A DNA stretch of 64,000 nucleotides from Rhodococcus sovatensis. Its GTDB lineage: Bacteria > Actinomycetota > Actinomycetes > Mycobacteriales > Mycobacteriaceae. Under the pieces are notes generated by a model. That model made no database searches and had not been told where the DNA came from. It saw only the letters and a program-made list of their open reading frames with translations. Made by a program: the position numbers and the translations under genes. Positions 25,213 to 33,849 of this stretch are shown piece after piece (position 1 is the stretch's first letter; every line of letters starts with the position of its first letter). The DNA lies in NCBI RefSeq assembly GCF_037327425.1, contig NZ_CP147846.1, positions 4,154,001-4,218,000 of the forward strand, written 5' to 3'.

Positions 25213-27591
25213 GTGACCCAACCGGATCCGTCGAGCGAGGGTCACGTCACCAGCTACGGACGATCGCTTCTGGGCCGTGTACTCGCTGGCACCCCTTCCG
25301 GTGAACACCCACTCACCCACGTTGCAGAGCTGCCGGCGCGCATGGCCCAATTCACCGACTGGCCAACATGGTTGAAGCCGGAAGTACGAGCCGTACTTCA
25401 GTCTCGCGGAATTTCGGTGCCGTGGAGCCACCAGGCCCAAGCAGCCACTCTCGCCAACGACGGTCATCACGTTGTCCTGTCAACAGGAACGGCGTCGGGA
25501 AAGTCTCTGGCATACCAGATGCCGATCCTCTCCAGCTTGCTCGGTGACGCCCGCGCAACCGCTCTCTATCTCGCCCCGACCAAAGCGCTCGGCGCCGATC
25601 AACTCCGCAGTACGATCTCGATCACCGACGAGTTGCGCGGCGATGCACCGGAACTGGCCGAGGTGTTTCCGAGCGCCTACGACGGAGACACCCCGACCGA
25701 GATTCGTCAATGGGCGCGCGCGAATGCACGATGGATATTCACCAACCCCGACATGATTCACATCGGAATTCTGGGTGCGCACGAGAGATGGGCACGATTC
25801 CTGCGCAATCTGAGATTCGTCGTCGTCGACGAGTGCCACTACTACCGCGGTGTCTTCGGCTCCAATGTCGCGCTGATACTTCGGCGCCTGCGTCGCATCT
25901 GCGCTCGCTACGGTGCGAATCCGACGTTCGTCCTCGCAAGTGCGACGACGTCGAACCCGGGCCTCGCCGCGTCCCGACTCGTCGGAGCTCCGTGCGAGGA
26001 GGTCACCGACGACGGTTCGCCCCACGGGCCGCGAACCGTCGCGCTCTGGGAACCGCCGCTACTGAAGGAGATCACCGGCGAGAACGGTGCTCCGGTGCGA
26101 CGCTCGGCGGGCGCGGAAGCCTCGCGCATCATGGCCGATCTGATGATCGAGGGCGCTCGCACACTGACATTCGTGCGTTCGAGGCGCGGCGCGGAGGTGA
26201 CCGCCCTCGGCACGCAACGACTGCTCGCGGACGTCGATCGTGATCTGGCGACACGAGTTGCCGCCTACCGCGCCGGATATCTGGCCGAGGACCGAAGAAC
26301 CTTGGAAAGAAACCTGTCCGACGGCACGCTCCTCGGCGTCGCGACGACCAACGCACTCGAACTCGGGGTCGACATCGCGGGTCTCGACGCCGTCGTCGTC
26401 GCAGGATTTCCCGGCACGGTTTCATCCTTCTGGCAGCAGGCCGGCCGTTCGGGTAGGCGCGGCGAAGGCTCGCTGGTGACGCTAGTCGCGAGGGACGATC
26501 CACTCGATACCTACCTCGTCCATCATCCGTCGGCGCTGCTCGACAAACCGATCGAGGCGACAGTTACCGACCCGAAAAATCCGTATCTGCTCGGTCCCCA
26601 ATTACTCTGCGCTGCTGCGGAACTACCGATCACCAATGACGAGGCCGGGGAACTCGAAGCACAGGTCGTGCTCGAGAACTTGGCAGCCGACGGCCTCGTA
26701 CGCAAGCGACCGCACGGCTGGTTCATCACGCCGGAGGGACAGAAGTATGCTCCGCACGCATCGGTGAACATTCGCGGCGGAACAGGCACGCAGGTCGCCA
26801 TCGTCGACGGTGAATCCGGACGCATGCTCGGAACAGTCGACTCTGGAAAGGCACCGGCCACAGTCCATCCGGGCGCGGTCCACATTCATCAAGGCGAGAG
26901 CTTCGTCGTCGACGAACTGGACCTGGAATCCGGTCTTGCGCTCGTTCACGCCGAACACCCCGACTGGCACACATCCGCACGCGAGACCACCGACATTGCG
27001 ATCACCGAAGTTCATTCCAGTCGAGTTCTCGGCGACGTCACGGTCGCTCTTGTGCAGGTGAACGTCACGCACCAGGTCGTCGGGTACCTTCGTCGTCTGC
27101 ATTCGGGTGAAGTTCTCGATTCGATCGAGCTCGACATGCCGGAGCAGACATTGGACACACGCGCCGTCATGTACACGATCACGCCGGAGACGCTCCTCGA
27201 CCGCGGAATCCCCACCGAGCGGTTTCCGGGGTCCCTGCATGCTGCCGAACATGCTGCGATCGGCCTGCTTCCGCTCGTCGCCACATGCGACCGCTGGGAC
27301 ATCGGCGGCGTCTCGACCGCCCTGCACCCAGACACAGGACTCCCGACGGTGTTCGTCTACGACGGTTACGACGGCGGTGCGGGCTTCGCGGACCGGGGCC
27401 ACCGAGCGATCGTGGAGTGGTTGGAGGCCACGAGGGACGCGATCACCTCGTGCGAGTGTCCGACCGGGTGCCCCTCGTGTGTGCAGTCCCCCAAATGCGG
27501 GAACGGCAACGACCCTCTGGACAAGGGAGGGGCTGTGATCGTCCTGCAGATAGTGCTCGATGCGGCGTCGTCTCGATCTGCCGCTTCATGA
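25213..27591 (+). CDS. DEAD/DEAH-box helicase with DUF1998 zinc domain (MrfA/Hrq1/SftH type)
   Basis: The product is about 792 aa. Helicase motifs are in order: STGTASGKS (Walker A), VVVDECHYYRG (DECH box), SATTSNP (motif III), FVRSRRGAEV (motif IV) and QQAGRSGRRGEG (motif VI). The C-terminal DUF1998/MZB module has four Cys in CECPTGCPSCVQSPKC. Relatives include Bacillus MrfA, a mitomycin-lesion repair helicase, and mycobacterial SftH, a 3'-5' translocase. A GTG at 25213 with GGAGAG just before it is preferred over the frame's first GTG at 25180, which lacks a ribosome site. It has the Rv3649 position. Confidence 0.9.
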   Translation: MTQPDPSSEGHVTSYGRSLLGRVLAGTPSGEHPLTHVAELPARMAQFTDWPTWLKPEVRAVLQSRGISVPWSHQAQAATLANDGHHVVLSTGTASGKSLAYQMPILSSLLGDARATALYLAPTKALGADQLRSTISITDELRGDAPELAEVFPSAYDGDTPTEIRQWARANARWIFTNPDMIHIGILGAHERWARFLRNLRFVVVDECHYYRGVFGSNVALILRRLRRICARYGANPTFVLASATTSNPGLAASRLVGAPCEEVTDDGSPHGPRTVALWEPPLLKEITGENGAPVRRSAGAEASRIMADLMIEGARTLTFVRSRRGAEVTALGTQRLLADVDRDLATRVAAYRAGYLAEDRRTLERNLSDGTLLGVATTNALELGVDIAGLDAVVVAGFPGTVSSFWQQAGRSGRRGEGSLVTLVARDDPLDTYLVHHPSALLDKPIEATVTDPKNPYLLGPQLLCAAAELPITNDEAGELEAQVVLENLAADGLVRKRPHGWFITPEGQKYAPHASVNIRGGTGTQVAIVDGESGRMLGTVDSGKAPATVHPGAVHIHQGESFVVDELDLESGLALVHAEHPDWHTSARETTDIAITEVHSSRVLGDVTVALVQVNVTHQVVGYLRRLHSGEVLDSIELDMPEQTLDTRAVMYTITPETLLDRGIPTERFPGSLHAAEHAAIGLLPLVATCDRWDIGGVSTALHPDTGLPTVFVYDGYDGGAGFADRGHRAIVEWLEATRDAITSCECPTGCPSCVQSPKCGNGNDPLDKGGAVIVLQIVLDAASSRSAAS

Positions 27592-27642
27592 CCGAGTAGG
27601 TTCGGCCAGCGGGGGAGCTAGCACCACTTTTGCCGAGCTAGC

Positions 27643-27668
27643 ACACCGGCTATGACGCGAGCCGGTGT
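27643..27668. terminator. Hairpin between convergent helicase and Tad locus
   Basis: A perfect 9-bp stem, ACACCGGCT (27643-27651) with AGCCGGTGT (27660-27668) and an 8-base loop, lies between the stops of the convergent helicase gene and the Tad operon. Two direct copies of GAGCTAGCAC precede it. There is no strong T-run. Confidence 0.5.
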
Positions 27669-27727
27669 CCAAGCTTTGCAGAAACGGTCCTAGCTCCAGA
27701 AAACCGGCTCCCGGCGACCAGCAACCA

Positions 27728-28069
27728 CTACGGCCCCGCCCTCGCCGACGCCACTGCATCACGGACACCGAATCGACCGAGCGGCAGCGTGATCGACACC
27801 TCGACGACAACGTCCCAGTCCTCGACCGCACACGAGGTGATGGCAGCGCCCATCCGCTCGGCGATCGTATCGGCAGTGGCACACGCGTCAGGCACCCCTC
27901 GGTCCAACGCACCCGCCGCGGCCAGTGCGGCCAGATCCGCAGTGGACTGCGCCCGATGCCGTCCGCTCACCGCCGAACCGACCTGCAACACCGCGATCAC
28001 AACGACGAGCAGCGCCGTCAACGCGCACGCTGCAAGGACACTCACACTTCCGTCGTCGTTCGCGCTCAC
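27728..28069 (-). CDS. TadE-like protein of the helicase/secretion neighbourhood (Rv3654c-like)
   Basis: A 113-aa protein with an N-terminal DDGSVSVLAACALTALLVVVIAV membrane segment and the RAQSTADLAALAAA motif of TadE/TadG-like pseudopilins. The GTG start overlaps the stop of the previous TadE-like gene (GTGA). It is the last gene of the Tad-type operon and probably a minor pilin or assembly factor. Confidence 0.85.
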   Translation of the reverse strand: MSANDDGSVSVLAACALTALLVVVIAVLQVGSAVSGRHRAQSTADLAALAAAGALDRGVPDACATADTIAERMGAAITSCAVEDWDVVVEVSITLPLGRFGVRDAVASARAGP

Positions 28070-28362
28070 TCCACGGCCTCGGGTTCGACCGCCGCCACCG
28101 CTTCCGCACTCACCGTCAGTCCCGGCAGCGCCGTGCCCACTTCCACTCTCGCCAGCACGAAACCGTCTCGCTCCGAGACACTGACAACAGCCCCTTCAGG
28201 CATCAAGAACTCCGATACCTCTCCCCCGCGAGCCACCAACCGGGCAGCCTCACGCGCAGCGTCGACACACCGAACATGTTGCGTCACTGCCAAGATCGCC
28301 CCGATACACGTGACAACGACGGTGACGATGGACGCCAAGGCGATCGCGGCCTCCACCGTCAC
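28066..28362 (-). CDS. TadE family protein (Rv3655c-like)
   Basis: About 98 aa. The protein begins with VTVEAAIALASIVTVVV, a hydrophobic helix typical of TadE, followed by RCVDAAREAARLVARG. There is no ATG; the frame runs much further upstream but only over the pilin gene, so a GTG at 28362 or 28356 is the likely start. It follows the pilin stop by 14 bases and overlaps the next gene. It is a probable minor pilin. Confidence 0.75.
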   Translation of the reverse strand: MTVEAAIALASIVTVVVTCIGAILAVTQHVRCVDAAREAARLVARGGEVSEFLMPEGAVVSVSERDGFVLARVEVGTALPGLTVSAEAVAAVEPEAVE

Positions 28363-28376
28363 CGAACCGTCGTCCG

Positions 28377-28577
28377 CTATACAGACGTGGCGAGCGCTCG
28401 ATCGATGATGCCCGTCAACGCATCGACAATCGAACTCCCGGTCACGACGGTGTATAGAATCGCCCCGAACGCGGCGGCGGCGATGGTGCCGATCGCGTAC
28501 TCGGCAGTCGACATCCCGTCGTCCTCCACTACTGCCAGCAGAAGTCGAGTCTTCACCCGAGAAATCGCAGTGCTCAT
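28377..28577 (-). CDS. Small Flp-like pilin, DUF4244 family (Rv3656c-like)
   Basis: A 66-aa protein with a basic leader and DDGMSTAEYAIGTIAAAAFG. The G-xxxx-E-Y arrangement is the prepilin peptidase motif of Flp pilins: cleavage after Gly21 puts Glu at +5. A single hydrophobic helix follows. The ribosome site is strong (AGGAGGGG). Probably the main subunit of a Tad-type surface structure. Confidence 0.88.
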   Translation of the reverse strand: MSTAISRVKTRLLLAVVEDDGMSTAEYAIGTIAAAAFGAILYTVVTGSSIVDALTGIIDRALATSV

Positions 28578-28637
28578 TGTTTTTCCCCTCCTCGTTCTCC
28601 GAGACGGCGGCCCCGCCCCGGAAGCATCGTCGAACCG

Positions 28638-29216
28638 TCACAGCAGTCCCCCACCCAGGACGTTCCCCGCCAATCCCACTACCACCGGCACGATTCCGAG
28701 GCAGATGAATGCCGGCAGAAAGCACAGTCCCAGCGGCCCGCTGATGAGCACTCCTGCCCGTTCGGCCGCTGCAGCTGCCGAGTCCTCGGCCCGCGCCCTT
28801 TCGGCTTCGGCGAGTTCGGCTACCGCGTCGGCGAACGACGCTCCCGATCGGGCCGAACGGGCTGCCATACGCGCAAGTGACTCGATCTCAGGCGTCGCTG
28901 CTACAGGCGCCCACGCCGCGTCCGGGGTTGCACCGAGAGTCAGTAGGTCAGCTGTTGTGCGCAGGGCGATCGACGCCGTTCCAGTGGCGATGGCGGACAC
29001 CGCACTCGCGGCCGCACCGGCAGGAAGCCCGCCGCGCAGGCATGCGGCCATCATGTCGAATGTGGTTGCGGTGGCGTGCGGATCGGCGTTCACCTGTATC
29101 TGATCTTCGGCTCGTGGCCCTGCCAGACGTGCACCGAACACCCGGTCGAGCGGACCGGTCCCGAGCGGGACGAGAACGAGCGCCGCTGCCACACACATCA
29201 GCGCGACCCCGATCAT
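28638..29216 (-). CDS. tadC: TadC-like type II secretion F domain protein
   Basis: A 192-aa membrane protein with a hydrophobic N-terminus, a T2SSF-type central region (MMAACLRGGLPAGAAASAV, ARSARSGASFADAVAELAEAE) and two C-terminal membrane helices. The ATG overlaps the stop of tadB. It would form the inner-membrane platform together with TadB. It is shorter than typical TadC. Confidence 0.85.
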   Translation of the reverse strand: MIGVALMCVAAALVLVPLGTGPLDRVFGARLAGPRAEDQIQVNADPHATATTFDMMAACLRGGLPAGAAASAVSAIATGTASIALRTTADLLTLGATPDAAWAPVAATPEIESLARMAARSARSGASFADAVAELAEAERARAEDSAAAAAERAGVLISGPLGLCFLPAFICLGIVPVVVGLAGNVLGGGLL

Positions 29217-30010
29217 CGACACACTCTGTCGGTGATTGCATCCGTCCACAGCAGTCCTGCACAGACGAGTGCGGTTCCGATCACGAGGAGAACACCGCCG
29301 AGGCCGCCACCGAGCAGCACCCGTACGGGCGACGCCCCCATTGCCTGGCCCAGTCCGACGCCCACGACGGGCAGACACGCCAGGACTGTTCCCGTCGCCC
29401 GTGCGCCCGCCAGCGATGCCTGTGTTCGAGTGCGGAATCGCCTGCGCGCAAGCATGTCGCTTCGCGCTGCGGAGAGCAGACCCATGAGGCCGAGCCCATG
29501 GTCGTCGGCGATACGCCAGGCGGCAGCGACGATCATGAGCTCTCCGGACACCGGCGAATCGGCAACGCGCAAACCGTCGTGCGCTGTCCCGCCGAGACGT
29601 GCTCGGCCGCAGGCTCTTCCGAAAGCGGTCGCTACCGTTCCCGAGCACTCGGACGCGGCGACACCCGCAGCGACGGCCGGATGCGCCCCCGCGCCGAGCT
29701 CACCGACCACTGTCTCCAACCCGGCGACGAGCGAGTCCACTTCCGTGTCGTGTGCGCGGCGGTGGCGGACTGCACGGCGCCTGAAAGAAACCGTTGCCGC
29801 CACGATGCCCGCAGCCGACATCAGGTACACACCTGAAATCGACGCGAAAACAATTGCGATCGCGGCCGCACCCAGGAGAAGAACCGCTGTGTGAGAGCGC
29901 TTTCCCATACGAAGTGCAACCCTTTTCTTGCGCAGACTCGACAGCCGCACCTTCCGCCCCGGCAACGCCAGCAACGCAGTCGCCCACAGAAGCACCCCGA
30001 GCGCCGTCAT
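29213..30010 (-). CDS. tadB: TadB-like type II secretion F domain protein
   Basis: A 265-aa membrane protein with an N-terminal helix, a basic cytoplasmic stretch (RRRAVRHRRAH), the T2SSF domain (about residues 90-200) and two C-terminal helices. It overlaps tadA upstream and tadC downstream by ATGA. It is an inner-membrane platform protein of the pilus/secretion system. Confidence 0.85.
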   Translation of the reverse strand: MTALGVLLWATALLALPGRKVRLSSLRKKRVALRMGKRSHTAVLLLGAAAIAIVFASISGVYLMSAAGIVAATVSFRRRAVRHRRAHDTEVDSLVAGLETVVGELGAGAHPAVAAGVAASECSGTVATAFGRACGRARLGGTAHDGLRVADSPVSGELMIVAAAWRIADDHGLGLMGLLSAARSDMLARRRFRTRTQASLAGARATGTVLACLPVVGVGLGQAMGASPVRVLLGGGLGGVLLVIGTALVCAGLLWTDAITDRVCR

Positions 30011-31188
30011 ATGTTCTCCGTACGACGGTCGAGCAGTTCATCGAGCCGCTTTCTCTCCGAGTGCGTGACGCCGCTCGACGTCCACGCAGGTGCGACTCGA
30101 ACCCTGCCCGACTCGTCCGGAACGACGACCGCGATCTCACGGAGTCGCCGCTGGCCGTCGGTGCCCCGGTGTACGTGAAGCACGACTTGCACGGCTGCAC
30201 CGAGCTGACTGTGCAGAGCCTCTCGGCTCATTCCGCCGAGTGCCGCAAGGGCTTCGAGGCGAGCAGGCACTTCGGCGGGCGAATTGGCATGGATGGTACC
30301 GGCACCGCCATCATGCCCGGTGTTGAGGGCGGTCAACAGGTCTACTACTTCCGCGCCGCGCACCTCACCGACGACCAACCGGTCAGGCCGCATTCGAAGA
30401 GCCTGACGGACGAGTTGTCGAACGGTCACCTCGCCCACCCCTTCGACGTTGGGAGCGCGCGCAACCATCCGTACGACGTGTGGATGCGACGGCGCCAACT
30501 CGGCAGCGTCCTCGACGCAAACGATTCGTTCGGTGGGGCGAACCTCTCCCAGAAGCGCCGCGAGGAGCGTCGTCTTCCCCGCCCCCGTCCCGCCGACGAC
30601 GAGGAAGGCAAGTCGCGCGTCGATGATTCGACGAAGCAGGTCCAACGCCTCCGGTTCGATCGCTCCCCGACGGGCAAGTGCGTCGAGACCCTGCGTTGTC
30701 GGCCGGAGGACACGCAGTGACAGACAGGTGCCCCCTCGGGAGACCGGGGCGAGGACTGCGTGCAACCGGACACCGAACGTGCCGTCCCCGACGCCCGGCA
30801 GCTGCCCGTCGACCCAGGGTTGCGCGTCGTCGAGTCGACGACCGGCAGAGAGCGCTAGCCTCTGACACAGTCTGCGTACCGACGATTCGTCGGCGAACCG
30901 TATTCCGGTGCGTTCCAGACCGACACCCCGATCGACCCAGACTTCGTCGGGTGCGGTGACCAGAACGTCAGCGACCGAGGGATCGCTGAGCAACGGTTCG
31001 AGCGGGCCGGCACCGGTCAGTTCCGTCTGAAGCACCCGTAGTGCGCCGAGCAGGTCCGAATCGCTGAGCACTCCGCCTGCTTCGATGCGGATGGCGGCGG
31101 CAACCATGTTCGGCGTCGGATCGTCGATCGAACCCGCAAGCCGATCTCGGACCCGATCCAGGAGTTCTCCGGTGACAACCGCACTCAT
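30007..31188 (-). CDS. tadA: TadA family secretion ATPase
   Basis: A 393-aa CpaF/TadA ATPase. It has Walker A VVGGTGAGKTTLLAALLG, an Asp box VCVEDAAEL, Walker B VRQALRMRPDRLVVGEVRG and the His box AGTIHANS. It powers assembly of the pilus or secretion of the pilin. The start overlapping the ssd stop (ATGA) is preferred over the ATG nine bases earlier. It has the Rv3659c position. Confidence 0.92.
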   Translation of the reverse strand: MSAVVTGELLDRVRDRLAGSIDDPTPNMVAAAIRIEAGGVLSDSDLLGALRVLQTELTGAGPLEPLLSDPSVADVLVTAPDEVWVDRGVGLERTGIRFADESSVRRLCQRLALSAGRRLDDAQPWVDGQLPGVGDGTFGVRLHAVLAPVSRGGTCLSLRVLRPTTQGLDALARRGAIEPEALDLLRRIIDARLAFLVVGGTGAGKTTLLAALLGEVRPTERIVCVEDAAELAPSHPHVVRMVARAPNVEGVGEVTVRQLVRQALRMRPDRLVVGEVRGAEVVDLLTALNTGHDGGAGTIHANSPAEVPARLEALAALGGMSREALHSQLGAAVQVVLHVHRGTDGQRRLREIAVVVPDESGRVRVAPAWTSSGVTHSERKRLDELLDRRTENI

Positions 31189-32327
31189 GCTGCCCACCGT
31201 CCGACCTGCGGTTTGCGAGCGAATGTGTCGAGGACGGCCGAGGCCGCCGACTTCAGTGGCGAACGCCGACCCAGCCGAAGGCCGCTCTTCTCCACTCGTC
31301 GTGCAAGGCCGGGTTCGGGCCGCATACTTGCCAGTAGCGGCAGTTGCAGTGCCTCGACGATGTCGTCCACCTTCAGTCCTCCCGGTGCGGGCCCCCTGAC
31401 GACGAGACCCACGTTCGAGTTCCTGGACGTCAGATACCCGGCGATGTTCTCTCCAGCCGCCACGGAGCCGAGATCCGCGGGCACGACGAGCACAATGAGA
31501 TCGGCAGCGTCGTGGAAGACGTCGGTTTCGGGACCAGGTGTCCGCGGAACGTCGCAGACCACCAGATCACCGGCTCTGCGGCCTGCGTCGACGACTGCAG
31601 CACTCGACACGACGCGCGAACCGCCCGCGAATGGCCCCGCCGCGGCCCGTCCAGCCGACAACACCGCCGCGTCGCCGTGCGATGGCAGCGCCCGATGCAG
31701 AGCATCACCTGAAATTCGGCCGGCTTCGACGATGAGTCCGGGCCACCTCAACCCAGGAGTGTCTTCCCATCCGAGTAGCAGATCGAGGCCCCCACCGTAG
31801 TAATCACCGTCGACGAGCAGCGTTCGGACCGATGCCGAGGCCGCCGACAATGCAAGGGCGGCGGCGAGGGTCGATGCTCCGGCACCACCCTTCGCCCCGA
31901 CCACCGCGATGACACCTCCGCCCGTGGCAGCATCGTCGAGGTCGGTTCCGAGAAGGCGAATCAGGGCCTCTTCGTCACCCGGCAGTTCGAGGACGTGCGA
32001 CGCGCCGACGGCAGTGGCCGAGCGCCAGTGATCGACGGTCGCGTCCTCGGAGGCCAGCACGACGACGCCGCTGCGGCGCGGCAGCCCGAGAGTCTCTATA
32101 TGTCGGGCAGCACCGGCGTCGAGCAGGACGATTCGTGCATCCTCCCAGTCCAGACGCAACGTCGCGTCTACGCGATCGAGGTTACCGACTGGTAGGTTCT
32201 GCTCTTGCACAACACAATCCGCAGCTGCGGCCACCCTGAAGACCTCGGCCCGCAGCTGCGCGTCACCAGTCAGTAGTAGGCATGGTCGGTCGTTGCCCGG
32301 CTCGGTTCGGTCGATGTCCATGCACAA
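31185..32327 (-). CDS. ssd: Septum site-determining protein Ssd / TadZ-CpaE-like
   Basis: A 380-aa protein with an N-terminal receiver-like domain and a C-terminal MinD/ParA-type domain with the deviant Walker A KGGAGAST near residue 145 and LLVDGDYYGGGLD. It is the first gene of the Tad operon and orthologous by position to M. tuberculosis ssd (Rv3660c), which affects septum formation. TadZ-like proteins position the Tad machine at the pole, so it may do both. The 6C RNA gene lies just upstream on the same strand. Confidence 0.85.
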   Translation of the reverse strand: MCMDIDRTEPGNDRPCLLLTGDAQLRAEVFRVAAAADCVVQEQNLPVGNLDRVDATLRLDWEDARIVLLDAGAARHIETLGLPRRSGVVVLASEDATVDHWRSATAVGASHVLELPGDEEALIRLLGTDLDDAATGGGVIAVVGAKGGAGASTLAAALALSAASASVRTLLVDGDYYGGGLDLLLGWEDTPGLRWPGLIVEAGRISGDALHRALPSHGDAAVLSAGRAAAGPFAGGSRVVSSAAVVDAGRRAGDLVVCDVPRTPGPETDVFHDAADLIVLVVPADLGSVAAGENIAGYLTSRNSNVGLVVRGPAPGGLKVDDIVEALQLPLLASMRPEPGLARRVEKSGLRLGRRSPLKSAASAVLDTFARKPQVGRWAA

Positions 32328-32432
32328 GAGCTTCGGCGTGCCCTCGCCTCGATGCGAGACGCATTTGCGAAATGTGGATGAACCGAAGGGATGTGGATGA
32401 ATTACTGGACGGGCGTACCAGATTGCTTACCC

Positions 32433-32528
32433 AGAAAAGAGGACGACCCTCGCCAGGGGGGGAGGAGGCGAGGGTCGTCTGGTTCAGCCCCGGGGGGTCG
32501 GGCTGAACACGTCCGAACGAATCGGACT
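32433..32528 (-). ncRNA. 6C RNA
   Basis: On the minus strand two strong hairpins occur in tandem. The first has a 9-bp stem GTTCAGCCC (32482-32490 with 32500-32508) and a loop of six C. The second has a perfect 13-bp stem (32442-32454 with 32467-32479), a loop with seven C, and then CTCTTTTCT as a terminator-like U-run. C-rich loops on two stem-loops define the actinobacterial 6C RNA family. Position upstream of ssd matches the M. tuberculosis 6C/B11 gene. A TAGTAT -10 (32535-32540) suggests a 5' end near 32528. The target role is post-transcriptional, by pairing of C loops with G-rich mRNA. Confidence 0.85.
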
Positions 32529-32644
32529 GCATCGATACTACACCCGCTGCACGCACCGTTTGCAAGTTCAACTTTCGGCAATTCACGCATTGTTCTGCAT
32601 GCCACGGCCCCGGGGCGACATCTCGGGCCTCTATCCTGTAGACC

Positions 32645-33478
32645 GTGACCACCAGCGCCAGCATCGATGACGGAGAATCCGCCCGTCCGGCCGGAAGAAT
32701 TGCAGCGTTCTTCGACTTGGACAAGACAATTATCGCCAAGTCGAGCACACTCGCTTTCAGCAAGCCGTTTTTTGATCAAGGCCTCATAAACCGTCGGGCC
32801 GTCCTGAAGAGCAGCTACGCACAGTTTCTTTTCCTGCTCTCCGGTGCCGATCACGATCAGATGGAGCGAATGCGCGCGCACATCGCAAACATGTGCGCGG
32901 GATGGGACGTCGAACAAGTCCGTTCGATCGTTGCAGAAACGTTGCACGACATAGTCGATCCACTCGTATTCGCCGAGGCTGCGGACCTCATCGCAGACCA
33001 CAAGCTTCGAGGCCACGACGTAGTCGTCGTGTCGGCGTCCGGCGAGGAGATCGTCGGGCCCATTGCCGATGCCCTCGGTGCCGACATCAGTACGGCGACC
33101 CGGATGGAAGTCGAGAACGGTCGATACAACGGGAACGTCGAGTTCTACTGTTACGCCGAAGGAAAGGTCGAGGCGATGAACATCCTCGCCGAGGCCCGTA
33201 ATTACGACCTCACGCAGTGCTTTGCGTACTCGGACTCCATCACCGATCTACCCATGTTAGGTGCGGTCGGCCACCCCACCGCGGTCAATCCCGACCGAGC
33301 GCTACGCAAGGAAGCAGCGTCGGCCGGGTGGCCGATTCTGACGTTCTCCAACCCGGTGTCGTTACGTTCACGAATTCAGGCACCGTCCGGTACGACCGTA
33401 GCCGCTAGTGCCGCAGTCGGTTTCAGCGCTCTGGTCGCAGGTGCGGTCACCTACGGACTACTCCGTAGAAAACACTGA
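32645..33478 (+). CDS. HAD-IB family hydrolase, SerB-like (Rv3661-like)
   Basis: A 277-aa phosphatase of the phosphoserine phosphatase group, starting at GTG. HAD motifs are FFDLDKTII (nucleophile Asp), VSASGEEI (motif II), a Lys in EGKVEAM and YSDSITDLPML (motif IV). A C-terminal hydrophobic stretch (AASAAVGFSALVAGAVTYGL) may anchor it in the membrane. The substrate is not known. It sits between the 6C RNA and the Ms1-like RNA, as Rv3661 does. Confidence 0.9.
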   Translation: MTTSASIDDGESARPAGRIAAFFDLDKTIIAKSSTLAFSKPFFDQGLINRRAVLKSSYAQFLFLLSGADHDQMERMRAHIANMCAGWDVEQVRSIVAETLHDIVDPLVFAEAADLIADHKLRGHDVVVVSASGEEIVGPIADALGADISTATRMEVENGRYNGNVEFYCYAEGKVEAMNILAEARNYDLTQCFAYSDSITDLPMLGAVGHPTAVNPDRALRKEAASAGWPILTFSNPVSLRSRIQAPSGTTVAASAAVGFSALVAGAVTYGLLRRKH

Positions 33479-33489
33479 CCCCCACCCCC

Positions 33490-33518
33490 TTGATGTGAGC
33501 GGCGTCACGGGGTACAAA
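33490..33518 (+). promoter_or_regulatory. Sigma70-type promoter of the Ms1-like RNA
   Basis: A -35 box TTGATG (33490-33495) and a -10 box TACAAA (33513-33518) are 17 bp apart, the optimal spacing. It begins 12 bp after the HAD gene stop, with no start codon or reading frame downstream on this strand that looks coding, so it fits a stable-RNA promoter. Predicted start is near 33525. Confidence 0.7.
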
Positions 33519-33524
33519 GGACGT

Positions 33525-33836
33525 ACGGAAGAACGGAAGGCCAAGTTCGAACCGGAAGAGAAGGTTCGTTTCTCCCGACCAGGATTCCCAGCACGGACAT
33601 CAGGCACCCACGCGGAGCGCGCCGCTGACAGGGCAGAAGCGCTGTGGGCCTGCGAGTTCCGGGAAGTGGCAGCAAGAACCCTGCACCGGTTGCAGGGATG
33701 ACCTCCCACTCCACCGGACCTACGCCGAGGCCTCGCGATCGTAAGATCGCCACAGCCCACCTTTGCACGCTTGGTAACCGGATAGTCCGTGCTAACGGGC
33801 GGCGAAGTCGACTCAGGTCGGCGGCGCCGCCCTTTT
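33525..33836 (+). ncRNA. Ms1-like (MTS2823) RNA polymerase-binding RNA
   Basis: The 371-bp gap between the HAD gene and the next gene contains a good promoter, about 310 nt without a credible reading frame, and an intrinsic terminator: GGGCGGCG (33797-33804) pairs with CGCCGCCC (33825-33832), followed by TTTT. In M. tuberculosis the abundant MTS2823 RNA, and in M. smegmatis Ms1 (about 300 nt), come from the same place beside the Rv3661 orthologue. Ms1 binds RNA polymerase core in stationary phase. Identity here rests on position, length, promoter and terminator; sequence match was not tested. Confidence 0.72.
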
Positions 33837-33849
33837 ACTTGTCACACTT

